Positions 50,855-59,443 of a stretch of DNA of 64,000 nucleotides are shown here, piece by piece (position 1 is the stretch's first letter; every line of letters begins with the position of its first letter). Source of the stretch: Clostridium sp. Marseille-P2415 (lineage in GTDB: Bacteria > Bacillota > Clostridia > Lachnospirales > Lachnospiraceae). The DNA is taken from contig NZ_LT732526.1 in NCBI RefSeq assembly GCF_900155545.1, forward strand, positions 3,504,837 through 3,568,836, written 5' to 3'. The position numbers and the translations under genes are program-made. Below the pieces are notes generated by a model, which worked only from the letters and a program-made list of their open reading frames with translations, did no database searches and had not been told where the DNA came from.

Positions 50855-51505
50855 ATGAAAACAGATCTTTCCTTATTTTTCTTTGTAGAAGCAATCGGCA
50901 CCATAGCGTTTGCCTCTTCCGGAGCCATGGTTGCCATCAAAAAACAGCTGGACCTTCTCGGAGTTGTTGTTTTGGGGGTCACCACTGCGGTAGGCGGCGG
51001 TATGCTGAGGGATATCATTATTGGGAACGTGCCTCCTGCCCTTTTTAAAGACCCGGTCTATGTATCACTGGCCTTTATAACGGTTATGCTTTTATTTGTC
51101 ATCGTGAGGATGAACCAGAGAATTCTGACCGGACGCTCCATGGAAACCTACGAAAAGGTTATGAACATATTTGATGCCATAGGCCTTGGCGCATTCACTG
51201 TAGTCGGGATCGATACCGCAGTGCTTTCCGGCTATGGAGAATATCATTTCCTCATCATCTTTTTAGGCGTCATCACCGGGGTCGGCGGCGGCATCCTGCG
51301 GGACATCATGGCCGGACAGACCCCTTATGTGCTCAGAAAACATATTTATGCCTGCGCTTCCATTGCAGGCGCCATTCTCTATGCCGGGCTCATGGAGCAC
51401 ATAAACGGAAATCTCGCCATGCTGACCGGCGCCTGCTCTGTGATTTTGATCCGCCTTTTGGCAACCCGTTTTTGCTGGAATCTGCCTACGGCAACCAAAC
51501 ATTAA
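50855..51505 (+). CDS. UPF0126/TRIC-type membrane protein (YicG-like)
   Basis: 216 residues from the ATG after CGGAGG. It has seven membrane helices in two similar halves: A-S-S-G-A-M-V-A-I-K-K-Q-L-D-L-L-G with G-G-G-M-L-R-D-I-I, and G-L-G-A-F-T-V-V-G with V-G-G-G-I-L-R-D-I-M-A-G. The repeated G-G-G-x-x-R-D is diagnostic. Related proteins are trimeric cation channels or glycine transporters. Confidence 0.88.
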   Translation: MKTDLSLFFFVEAIGTIAFASSGAMVAIKKQLDLLGVVVLGVTTAVGGGMLRDIIIGNVPPALFKDPVYVSLAFITVMLLFVIVRMNQRILTGRSMETYEKVMNIFDAIGLGAFTVVGIDTAVLSGYGEYHFLIIFLGVITGVGGGILRDIMAGQTPYVLRKHIYACASIAGAILYAGLMEHINGNLAMLTGACSVILIRLLATRFCWNLPTATKH

Positions 51506-51525
51506 TTATATCAAGGAGGAAACCC

Positions 51526-52221
51526 ATGAACCGAATCCTGCAATATACCACCGGAATCATTTTTGCCGTCTCCCTTATGACCGCTCTTTTATTCACCTCT
51601 GTCGAGGCGGCTGTTTACTGGATCCCCGGGTATTTCGAAAAGGAATACGCCAAATATAATGTAACCGAAGCCGTATCCATGACAATGGATGATTTACTTG
51701 ACGTCACCGGCCAGATGATGGCTTACCTTCGCGGAAAGAGAGACGATCTCCACGTGGAAACCACCATGGGGGGCGTAAACCGGGAATTTTTTAATGAGCG
51801 CGAAATCGCCCACATGGAGGATGTCCGCGGACTGTTTATAAGTGCCCTTTCCATACGCAGGGCCTGCCTCATGGTCATGGCCTTATGTCTCATCCTGCTT
51901 CTTTTATTAAAGGCCGATATTAAGAGAACCTTTCCGCGGGCAGTCTGTGCGGGGACCGGACTTTTTTTCGCTGCGGCCGCAAGCATAGCACTTATCATTT
52001 CAACGGATTTTACCAGATATTTCATAATGTTCCATCATATGTTTTTTAAAAATGACTTATGGATATTGGACCCGGCAACCGACATGCTGATCAATATCGT
52101 ACCGGAAGGTTTCTTCCGCGATACCGTGTTTCTCATAGGATTTATCTACTTTTTCTGCGTCCTGCTTATCTTCGCCATCTGTTTTTTTATTATGCACAAA
52201 TACGGGAAAAATTGTAAATAA
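51526..52221 (+). CDS. TIGR01906/DUF1461 family membrane protein
   Basis: 231 residues from the ATG after AAGGAGG. It has four membrane helices and a long outer loop after the first, containing M-M-A-Y-L-R-G and F-N-E-R-E-I-A-H-M-E-D-V-R, typical of this family. The function is unknown. Only 20 bp follow UPF0126. Confidence 0.8.
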   Translation: MNRILQYTTGIIFAVSLMTALLFTSVEAAVYWIPGYFEKEYAKYNVTEAVSMTMDDLLDVTGQMMAYLRGKRDDLHVETTMGGVNREFFNEREIAHMEDVRGLFISALSIRRACLMVMALCLILLLLLKADIKRTFPRAVCAGTGLFFAAAASIALIISTDFTRYFIMFHHMFFKNDLWILDPATDMLINIVPEGFFRDTVFLIGFIYFFCVLLIFAICFFIMHKYGKNCK

Positions 52222-52306
52222 TCTTTACTTGTTACAACAAATAACCTATACTGTAGATTGGACTATTATTTGAAACTGAATCAAATATACGGAGAGATTA
52301 CTCAAT

Positions 52307-53869
52307 ATGACTCAATTTACGAAAAGGATTTCTATATTTTTCCTGTGTCTGCTTCTATTTGTCTCCTCCTTTGCCGGGACTGCCCTGGCCGCTGCAGAAT
52401 GGCCGGCCAATGTATCAGTCCAGGCCCAGGGAGCCATACTGATGGACGCGGACACAGGAACCGTTCTTTGGGGCCAGAATATACACAATCAATATTTTCC
52501 GGCCAGCATTACCAAAGTCATGACCGCACTTCTGGTAATCGAGAACTGCAGTCTGGATGAGACCGTGACATTTTCCCATAACGCCGTATTTAACGTGGAA
52601 TCCGGCAGCAGCAATGCCGGAATCAACGAGGGGGACGAGCTGTCAGTCAAGGACTGTCTCTATGCTCTGCTGCTTAAATCAGCCAATGAATCGGCCAATG
52701 CCCTTGCGGAACATGTGGCCGGAAGCACCGAAGCCTTTGCAGACATGATGAACGCCCGTGCAAAGGAGCTTGGATGCACCAATACCCATTTTGCCAATCC
52801 AAGCGGCCTTAATAACCCGGAGCACTATACTTCCCCCTATGACATGGCCCTCATAGCCCGGGCAGCATTTAACAATCCCATCTTTGAAGAGATTGATTCC
52901 ACAACTTATTATAAGCTTCCGCCTAATTCCATTAACCAGGAAGGGCTTTCCATCTATCCGGGACACAAGATGTTAAAAAAGAGCAGCCCCTACTATTATC
53001 CGGGCATCGTCGGCGGTAAAACAGGTTATACCACACTGGCCGGCAACACCCTGGTGACCTGCGCGGAAAAAAACGGCATGAAGCTGATTACCATCATCTT
53101 AAAGGGATCCACCCCCCAGTATTGGACGGACACCAAAAACCTTCTTGATTTCGGTTTCGAAAATTTTGTTTCCTTAAAGGCAGCGGACTATGAGAAAACC
53201 TACAGTTCCATTACCAGTGATTTAAATTTCAGCGGACTTTCCATTACCAGGCCGGAGGCCCTGATCCTGGACCCTGACAGCCGGATCATCCTGCCCAAGA
53301 CAGCGGATTTTTCCGATGCTGCCGCAGAACTCAGCTATGATATTTCATCCGGAGACCCTCAAGGTGCCATCGCAAAGATCAACTACCGTTACAATGACCG
53401 CGTGGTGGGCTGCACCTTTTTAGAGGTGAACGGCGCTTTGTTTCCGGAAACCGCTTCCGGCTCGGAAGCCGAAGCTTTTTCTGAATCCGCAGATGCAGTG
53501 GATGCATCGGCAAAAGAGATAGCCGCCAAAGGTTCCCCTGACCGCTCAGCCGGTAAGGAACCGCCAAGTGCCTCCGTATCGGAAGATTACCGGGAAAAGG
53601 CGCTGAAACCGTTTGAAATACCGTTAGCCGCCTGGCTGATCCTGGGAAGCGTCGGAGCCATCGCAGTGATCGGAGGGACAGGATCCTTCCTGATATACAA
53701 AAAGCACAAGGATGAACAGGATTTTCTTATCCGCCGGGAACAACGCATGAAACGCCTCCAGGATTCCGGTATTTCAGCAGATGAATTCAATTCCATCCTG
53801 GAGCAAAAGCGAAGTGCCTATTCCTCAAAACGGAAAGGACGGCGCGGGAGCCGGTTAAAATTCCGATAG
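52307..53869 (+). CDS. dacF: D-alanyl-D-alanine carboxypeptidase (DacF/PBP5 type)
   Basis: 520 residues. A signal peptide ends near A-L-A-A-A. Catalytic motifs: S-I-T-K (about 67), S-A-N (about 125) and K-T-G-Y (about 237). The beta-sandwich domain follows at about 300-385, then a Ser/Ala/Glu-rich spacer, a membrane helix (A-W-L-I-L-G-S-V-G-A-I-A-V-I-G-G) and a basic cytoplasmic tail of about 55 residues. Most PBP5 relatives end in an amphipathic anchor, so the true membrane helix plus basic tail is a variation. It trims pentapeptides in peptidoglycan. Confidence 0.9.
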   Translation: MTQFTKRISIFFLCLLLFVSSFAGTALAAAEWPANVSVQAQGAILMDADTGTVLWGQNIHNQYFPASITKVMTALLVIENCSLDETVTFSHNAVFNVESGSSNAGINEGDELSVKDCLYALLLKSANESANALAEHVAGSTEAFADMMNARAKELGCTNTHFANPSGLNNPEHYTSPYDMALIARAAFNNPIFEEIDSTTYYKLPPNSINQEGLSIYPGHKMLKKSSPYYYPGIVGGKTGYTTLAGNTLVTCAEKNGMKLITIILKGSTPQYWTDTKNLLDFGFENFVSLKAADYEKTYSSITSDLNFSGLSITRPEALILDPDSRIILPKTADFSDAAAELSYDISSGDPQGAIAKINYRYNDRVVGCTFLEVNGALFPETASGSEAEAFSESADAVDASAKEIAAKGSPDRSAGKEPPSASVSEDYREKALKPFEIPLAAWLILGSVGAIAVIGGTGSFLIYKKHKDEQDFLIRREQRMKRLQDSGISADEFNSILEQKRSAYSSKRKGRRGSRLKFR

Positions 53870-53885
53870 GTAAGAAGGAAATCAC

Positions 53886-54977
53886 ATGGAAAAACACAGG
53901 AAGATGTCAAAAAAAGAATTGTTGCGGAATATCATAATTACCTTAACTTGTCTGCTTCTCGCGACCATCGGATCCTACATGATGCTGTTTCTGGGAGGAT
54001 ATACCAATAATGTGGGAATCGTCTACATGATGGCGGTTGTTCTGATCTCCCGCTATTCCAACGGCTACGTTCCGGGAGTTATTGCCTCCTTTATCAGTGT
54101 GATCTGCGTAAACTTTGTATTTACTTACCCGTATATGGCGTTTAATTTTACGATGGAGGGATATCCCATTACCTTTATTGCACTGCTCATCATTTCCTCC
54201 ATCACAAGTGCTACAACCACTCATTTAAAGGAACAGAGCCGCATTCTCAACGAACGGGAAAAGCTGTTAATGGAAGCAGAGAAGGAAACCATGCGTGCAA
54301 ATCTTCTGCGGGCTATTTCCCACGACCTTCGGACTCCCTTAACCGGGATCATCGGTGCCAGCAGCGCATACTTAGAGAATTCCGGCTGCATGCCGGATAC
54401 AGAGAAAACCAACCTGGTTTCCAACATCCGGGAAGATGCCAACTGGCTCTTAAACATGGTGGAAAACTTATTAAGTGTCACCAGGATACGGGATACCGGC
54501 GCTCAGGTCACCAAGCAATTGGAGCCCCTGGAGGAAGTGGCTTCCGAAGCCATAGATCGCTTTCACAAACGGCTTCCCCAATCCATCGTTCATGTAACCG
54601 TACCGGATGAACTGGTCATGGTTCCCATGGATGCCACTCTGATCGAACAGGTTATCATCAATCTTCTGGAAAATGCCGTTTATCATTCCAACTCAACGGA
54701 GCCGATCAGCCTGTCTATTTACGTACGCGGCGGATACGCCTGGTTCGAGGTGCGGGATCAGGGTGTGGGAATTTCACCGGAACGGCTGGTTACTTTATTT
54801 GACGGTTATACCTCATCACCCAACAGCAGCGGTGATTCCCATAAGGGAATGGGAATCGGCCTGTCCATCTGCAAAACCATAGTGGCTGCTCATGACGGAA
54901 GCATTACGGCCGCCAATGAGGAACACGGCGCAGTTTTTACATTTACATTACCATTAGGGGAGGATACTTATGAGTAA
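53886..54977 (+). CDS. KdpD-like sensor histidine kinase without the Kdp N-domain
   Basis: 363 residues. Four N-terminal membrane helices form a DUF4118-type module (G-I-V-Y-M-M-A-V-V-L-I-S-R-Y-S-N-G-Y). Then come the H-box A-I-S-H-D-L-R-T-P-L-T-G-I-I-G, N-box L-L-E-N-A-V-Y-H and G boxes D-Q-G-V-G-I and G-M-G-I-G-L-S. It matches the C-terminal half of KdpD; the large N-terminal KdpD and UspA domains are absent. It overlaps the regulator gene by 8 bp. No kdpABC genes are nearby, so the signal and targets are open. Confidence 0.85.
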   Translation: MEKHRKMSKKELLRNIIITLTCLLLATIGSYMMLFLGGYTNNVGIVYMMAVVLISRYSNGYVPGVIASFISVICVNFVFTYPYMAFNFTMEGYPITFIALLIISSITSATTTHLKEQSRILNEREKLLMEAEKETMRANLLRAISHDLRTPLTGIIGASSAYLENSGCMPDTEKTNLVSNIREDANWLLNMVENLLSVTRIRDTGAQVTKQLEPLEEVASEAIDRFHKRLPQSIVHVTVPDELVMVPMDATLIEQVIINLLENAVYHSNSTEPISLSIYVRGGYAWFEVRDQGVGISPERLVTLFDGYTSSPNSSGDSHKGMGIGLSICKTIVAAHDGSITAANEEHGAVFTFTLPLGEDTYE

Positions 54978-55680
54978 GTTTACGATCGTAATGATTGAGG
55001 ATGAAAAGAATATCTGCAACTTTATCGAAAGCGCATTGGAAAGGCATGATTATAAGGTGAATACCGCCAGAAACGGCAGGGATGGCCTGGCTCTCATCAA
55101 TTCCATCTGCCCGGACGTAATCCTATTAGACCTGGGGCTTCCGGATCTGGACGGAATCGATATCATAAAAAGTGTGAGAAGCTGGACTGCCATTCCGATC
55201 ATTGTCATCTCCGCCAGGACCCAGGAGCAGGAAAAGGTGGCCGCCCTTGATTTCGGCGCTGATGATTATATAACCAAGCCATTCGGTACCAGTGAGCTTC
55301 TGGCAAGAATCCGTACAGCCCTGCGCCACGGAAAACCCACGGTCAGCACCGCCTGCGGCTCTGTGGTACAGACGCCATACCAAAGCGGGGACTTATTCAT
55401 TGATTTTAACAAACGTATGGTCACACTGGGGGGAAATAAGATCCATCTGACCCAGATCGAATATAAACTGGTATCCCTTCTTGCAGAAAACTCCGGAAAG
55501 GTCCTGACCTATGATTTTATCATCAGCCATATCTGGGGGCCTTTTGCGGACAACAACAACCAGATTCTCCGCGTTAATATGGCACATATCCGAAGAAAAA
55601 TAGAATCCAATCCGGCGGAGCCCAAATATATCTTTACGGAAATCGGCGTAGGCTACCGGATGATGGAAAGCGAAATTTAA
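54970..55680 (+). CDS. KdpE-like OmpR-family response regulator
   Basis: 236 residues: receiver domain with D-V-I-L-L-D-L-G-L-P-D (phosphorylated Asp), S-A-R-T and K-P-F, then a winged-helix domain with L-T-Q-I-E-Y-K-L-V-S-L-L and R-V-N-M-A-H-I-R-R-K-I-E. It pairs with the kinase just upstream. Confidence 0.9.
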   Translation: MSKFTIVMIEDEKNICNFIESALERHDYKVNTARNGRDGLALINSICPDVILLDLGLPDLDGIDIIKSVRSWTAIPIIVISARTQEQEKVAALDFGADDYITKPFGTSELLARIRTALRHGKPTVSTACGSVVQTPYQSGDLFIDFNKRMVTLGGNKIHLTQIEYKLVSLLAENSGKVLTYDFIISHIWGPFADNNNQILRVNMAHIRRKIESNPAEPKYIFTEIGVGYRMMESEI

Positions 55681-56669
55681 GAAAGGGGGGGAACCCCCTT
55701 CTTTTTATTCTGCTTTCGGATCCTGGTTTTCTCCACCCGCTTATTCCTGGCCTCTTCCTTTTTTTCGTATATTTCACCGATGTCTTCATCCCCCACCAGC
55801 CTCATGGTCTTAACCACGTAGATTTGGCCGTCATCGCTCCGCCTCATACGGATTTTCCCCTTCACATTCCCATGTTCCGGGCAGCATCCCAGGGCAGTGT
55901 AGAATTTCTGGTTTACGGAAAACCATCTGATTTTCTTGCGGAGCATCCGGTTGCACTTACAGCAGATTAAGTCTGTAACCGTTTTATCCGCAATGGCATC
56001 CTGCTTTGATTCAAACGGCCTTGAGATGTATTTGGAATACTCCGGGAACACCAGATATACCTCTTCCTCCTTACTCTCCGGCAGGCGGTAATAGTCTGTT
56101 GACCAGTATGGCTTTACCTTCTCAAAATCCATTTTATTCAAGATACGCCCGGTATAATGAGCGTCATCAAGGGCCCTGTGAAAGGGCCTTTGTTCCATAA
56201 TTTTTTGTTCTGATACTGCAATGTCAAGGGACTGCCTTTCTTTGCCGTCCCCATAATGCAGGCTGTAAAGCTTTTGCACATCATAGTACAGAAATGGCTT
56301 TGGAAATGGAATCGGAATCCCGTAAAAAGTCATATTCCTCTGAAGCTCGGTCAAGTCCATGGAACCCCAGGTGCAGAACACGGCTTCCTCTTTGCACCAC
56401 AAAAGGAATTCCTTCATGGCTTCCTCAAAGTCCATTCCCTCTTCCATCAGGGTCCTCTTATCCATATGAGTCACTTCTAATATCTTTTCATGAAGCTCCG
56501 GATAAACCCGGGGCTTAATGAGCCGTCTGAATTCTTCTACTTCTTCCATGGATTCATTGAGCCTGACCGCCCCGATCTCTATGATTTCAAAGGGAAAATG
56601 CTCTACCGCCTCCTCCTTTCCGCCAGCGCTCTGGTTCCATTCCAGGTCCAGTACAATGTAATTTTTCAT
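55677..56669 (-). CDS. DEDD-type 3'-5' exonuclease
   Basis: 330 residues. The exonuclease core is V-L-D-L-E-W-N-Q (Exo I, D and E), F-C-T-W-G-S-M-D (Exo II) and H-R-A-L-D-D-A-H-Y (Exo III). It belongs to the DnaQ/RNase T/KapD-like fold. The C-terminal 150 residues contain C-C-K-C-N-R, a possible metal knuckle, and a very basic end (K-R-V-E-K-T-R-I-R-K-Q-N-K-K-K). Its last codons lie in the terminator hairpin shared with the convergent regulator gene. Confidence 0.8.
   Translation of the reverse strand: MKNYIVLDLEWNQSAGGKEEAVEHFPFEIIEIGAVRLNESMEEVEEFRRLIKPRVYPELHEKILEVTHMDKRTLMEEGMDFEEAMKEFLLWCKEEAVFCTWGSMDLTELQRNMTFYGIPIPFPKPFLYYDVQKLYSLHYGDGKERQSLDIAVSEQKIMEQRPFHRALDDAHYTGRILNKMDFEKVKPYWSTDYYRLPESKEEEVYLVFPEYSKYISRPFESKQDAIADKTVTDLICCKCNRMLRKKIRWFSVNQKFYTALGCCPEHGNVKGKIRMRRSDDGQIYVVKTMRLVGDEDIGEIYEKKEEARNKRVEKTRIRKQNKKKGVPPLS
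55681..55705. terminator. Terminator between convergent genes
   Basis: GAAAGGGGG / CCCCCTTC hairpin followed by TTTTTA on the plus strand. It overlaps the 3' end of the exonuclease gene. Confidence 0.65.
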
Positions 56670-56680
56670 AATTTAATCCT

Positions 56681-56893
56681 TTATTCTATCAGCCTTTTCA
56701 GTTTCTCACGCATCTTCTGCCTGCGCCTCATGGTCTCCTCTTCGTCCAGCAGCCACTCCCCGGACGCTTTTTTAAGGATATCTCCTTCCTTTGCACCCTC
56801 AGGAAGCTCTGCGGCCTTCAGCTTTATTCTGCCGCCATGTTCATCCTCGCAGATCACAATTTCTTCTCCGATCCTATCTATGGTATACTGCAT
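56681..56893 (-). CDS. DUF3006 family protein
   Basis: 70 residues from the ATG after GGGGAA; the frame extends further upstream without a ribosome site. The start Y-T-I-D-R-I-G-E-E-I-V-I-C-E-D-E and G-D-I-L-K identify DUF3006, a small beta-rich protein. It is downstream of and probably cotranscribed with the MBL hydrolase, a pairing common in Clostridia. Confidence 0.8.
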   Translation of the reverse strand: MQYTIDRIGEEIVICEDEHGGRIKLKAAELPEGAKEGDILKKASGEWLLDEEETMRRRQKMREKLKRLIE

Positions 56894-56933
56894 AAACAAT
56901 TCCCCTTTCCCTGTCCCTGTCCGCGTCCAAGCT

Positions 56934-58073
56934 TTAGGGGCTGCAGCTCTGGCACGGCTCATATCCCATTTGTATCAATTCTTCTCTGGTTCCTGTATAG
57001 GTCTTTCGGTTCTCCTTTTTCATGGAAGCTGCTGACTTGCAATCCGGAAGATGGAACTTTTTCGTATTGGTATTGATTACATACTCCCGGGTTACGGACG
57101 CGGTCTCTGTCCGTACCTTTGCTGTATCCCGGCTTTCTTTTTCATCTGACCTGGCTGCGGAAAAGGATACCTTTGATCCGTCACTGACCGCCAGGATGGT
57201 TCCCAGTTCATCGGTCCTGAAAGTCTGAATGCTGCGCTTATGAAGCATATCCAGGATCTCTTTATGAGGATGTCCGTAATCATTATTCTTTCCGCAGGAG
57301 ATCACCGCATAGTCCGGGTCCACTAAATCCATGAACGGTTCCGAGGATGAGGTGCTGCTTCCATGATGGGAAAGCTTCAGCACATCGGCTTTTAAATCCA
57401 GGCCGCTGGCTATCATATCCTCTTCTGATTCTTTTTCCGCATCCCCGCATAAGACAAAGCTGTTTTTTCCATAAGCCAGCCGGATGCCCACAGACCAGTT
57501 ATTCAAGTTATCTCCATAATCACGGTTCGGAGCAATGATCCGGAAGGACGCATCTCCCAGCACATAGCTGTCTCCCACCTTTGGAAGGGTGATTTTTAAA
57601 TCCTTATCAGCTATGGCATCGAGCAGACGTTCATAAATCTTTGTGGTATGTTCCTTTTCCGGCAACATGACCTTTTGAATATCAAATTCCCGGATAACCG
57701 CCTCCAGGCCGCCGATATGATCTGAATGAGGATGGGTTCCGATTACATAATCCAGCTTTTTAACTCCCTGCTTCTTTAAGTAAGAAATAACAGCCTCTCC
57801 CTGATCTTGTTCTCCTGCATCTACCAGCATGAAATGTCCGGCCTGTTCAATGAGGGTACTGTCTCCCTGGCCTACATCAATAAAATGTACCTTTAAATCC
57901 GAATCTGCTGCGGTATCCGCTTCTCCCCCATTCTCCGCCTGCCCGGCTTTACCGGGCATGAAATCGGCAGGACTTGTGACAGCCCCGCTGCAGCCTGCCA
58001 TACAAAGCGTCATAAAAATGGCCGCAGCCGCCACAAAGCGCTTATAAAATTTTCCTATCTTTTTTCCCGTCAT
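56934..58073 (-). CDS. ComEC/Rec2-like MBL-fold hydrolase lipoprotein
   Basis: 379 residues from the ATG after AAGGAG. A lipoprotein signal (I-F-M-T-L-C-M-A-G-C) anchors it outside. The metallo-beta-lactamase core shows V-G-Q-G-D-S-T-L-I, G-T-H-P-H-S-D-H-I-G-G (H-x-H-x-D-H), L-S-H-H-G-S and Y-G-H-P-H. A C-terminal 45-residue domain resembles Ada-like zinc modules: F-H-L-P-D-C-K-S-A...G-Y-E-P-C-Q-S-C. This form is related to the ComEC nuclease-like domain. It probably acts on extracellular DNA or phosphoesters. Role unproven. Confidence 0.85.
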   Translation of the reverse strand: MTGKKIGKFYKRFVAAAAIFMTLCMAGCSGAVTSPADFMPGKAGQAENGGEADTAADSDLKVHFIDVGQGDSTLIEQAGHFMLVDAGEQDQGEAVISYLKKQGVKKLDYVIGTHPHSDHIGGLEAVIREFDIQKVMLPEKEHTTKIYERLLDAIADKDLKITLPKVGDSYVLGDASFRIIAPNRDYGDNLNNWSVGIRLAYGKNSFVLCGDAEKESEEDMIASGLDLKADVLKLSHHGSSTSSSEPFMDLVDPDYAVISCGKNNDYGHPHKEILDMLHKRSIQTFRTDELGTILAVSDGSKVSFSAARSDEKESRDTAKVRTETASVTREYVINTNTKKFHLPDCKSAASMKKENRKTYTGTREELIQMGYEPCQSCSP

Positions 58074-58205
58074 TCCTGTCTGCTCCTTCGTGTTATTATA
58101 TGATAGAATCGTTAATCCTACAAGCATTTTTAAGAGGAACCAGTGTTCCGCCGCGGTCAAAAAGGCGGGTTGCAAAAGCAGCCCGCCAGTTTTTTATTTA
58201 AGATC

Positions 58206-59180
58206 CTAAGGAAGTTTTGCTCCATCGGCTCCAACCTTGGCTCCATCAGGAGTTGATGCATTCACAAGCATCTGACCTCCTGCGGGATCGCAGTAGTACT
58301 GTTTTCCGTTCCAATTGATCCAGCCTGTTGCCATATAGCCCCCCTCATTGAAGAAATACCACTGGCTGTTGATAATCTGCCAGTTATTCACCGTATAGCT
58401 TCCGTCACCGTTTCTGTACCACCAGCCGGTCTGATCCTGTTTCCAGCCGCTCACACCGCCGGCTGATCCGCTGCTTCCGTTTGTGCTTAAACGGTTTCGC
58501 TCTGCAGCTGCCGCATCAATATATTTAACGGAAGATTCGATCCAGTCGCCTTTATTCTCTGCATTCTGCTTATTCACCGGACGCACCCGGAACGAATAGT
58601 TTCCGGTTTTTATCATGGCATCCGTAAAATCCAGACTTGTCTCGCCGGTAGTCTTCACCTCCCCCGCGCTCTTTCCATCACGGTACAGCTTCACCTCATA
58701 ACTTCCGGCCCCGGCCGACGGACTCCAGCTGGCTGTGGTTAAAGAGCTCCATTCAGCTCCTGCTATGGCCTGGGTAAATTCGCTGACCTTAGGAAGGTCT
58801 ATGGTAACGGTCAGTGTCTGACTGAAATCTTCTTTCTTCTGCTTTACATAGGTTCCGCCGTTAATCGTAAAGCTGGTATCGGTAGTCGCAAAATAATATC
58901 CGTCTTCTGCATACAGCTTCACTTCCAGCCTGGGAACATCCTGTTCCGACCACTGAAAGCCGTCGTTAATGAATTCACAATCCCCCACTTCAATCCTGCT
59001 GCTCTTTGATGTTACCTCGGCCTGCTGTTCCGAAACGGAACGTCCCGGCACTACATCTGCGGCCACGGTTAAGTTCACCGTTGTGATCTTCTTTCTGGAT
59101 GCCGCCATTGCAGTCGTACAGGGAAGCCCTGCTGCCAATGCCGCAGCAACCACCAGTGACAAGATTTTTTTAACATTCAT
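58206..59180 (-). CDS. Secreted protein with choline-binding-type wall repeats
   Basis: 324 residues. Signal peptide (I-L-S-L-V-V-A-A-A-L-A-A-G-L-P). Residues about 30-130 and 130-220 form two beta-rich, FN3-like domains. The end carries repeats G-W-K-Q-D-Q-T-G-W-W-Y-R-N-G-D-G-S-Y, W-Y-F-F-N-E-G-G-Y-M-A-T-G-W and K-Y-Y-C-D-P-A-G-G-Q-type units, which bind cell wall choline or glucan in Firmicutes. The function is unknown. I took the second ATG, 7 nt after GAGGG. Confidence 0.82.
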   Translation of the reverse strand: MNVKKILSLVVAAALAAGLPCTTAMAASRKKITTVNLTVAADVVPGRSVSEQQAEVTSKSSRIEVGDCEFINDGFQWSEQDVPRLEVKLYAEDGYYFATTDTSFTINGGTYVKQKKEDFSQTLTVTIDLPKVSEFTQAIAGAEWSSLTTASWSPSAGAGSYEVKLYRDGKSAGEVKTTGETSLDFTDAMIKTGNYSFRVRPVNKQNAENKGDWIESSVKYIDAAAAERNRLSTNGSSGSAGGVSGWKQDQTGWWYRNGDGSYTVNNWQIINSQWYFFNEGGYMATGWINWNGKQYYCDPAGGQMLVNASTPDGAKVGADGAKLP

Positions 59181-59443
59181 AAACATTCCCTCGTCTTTCC
59201 ATATCTCACCTTCTGTTACCAGATTCTGGTGTAATAGGTTTATTATAACGCATTTGCAGGCGTTTGTGAATGGCTATTATTGAGTGAAAGGGCCCTTTGA
59301 TGCGGAATCCGGCATCTTCCATTTTTTACATTTTTTAACTAGGAATCGCTGCCGCAATATGCTATCATAAATCTATCTGCAAACAGGAAAATCAATTACC
59401 AATGGTTATCTGCTTTCTGATGGGGAATTATGGGAGGAAACCT

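Noticed and set aside
53886-55680. A full kdp operon
   Set aside because: No kdpA, kdpB or kdpC homologue adjoins, and the kinase lacks the KdpD N-terminal domain.
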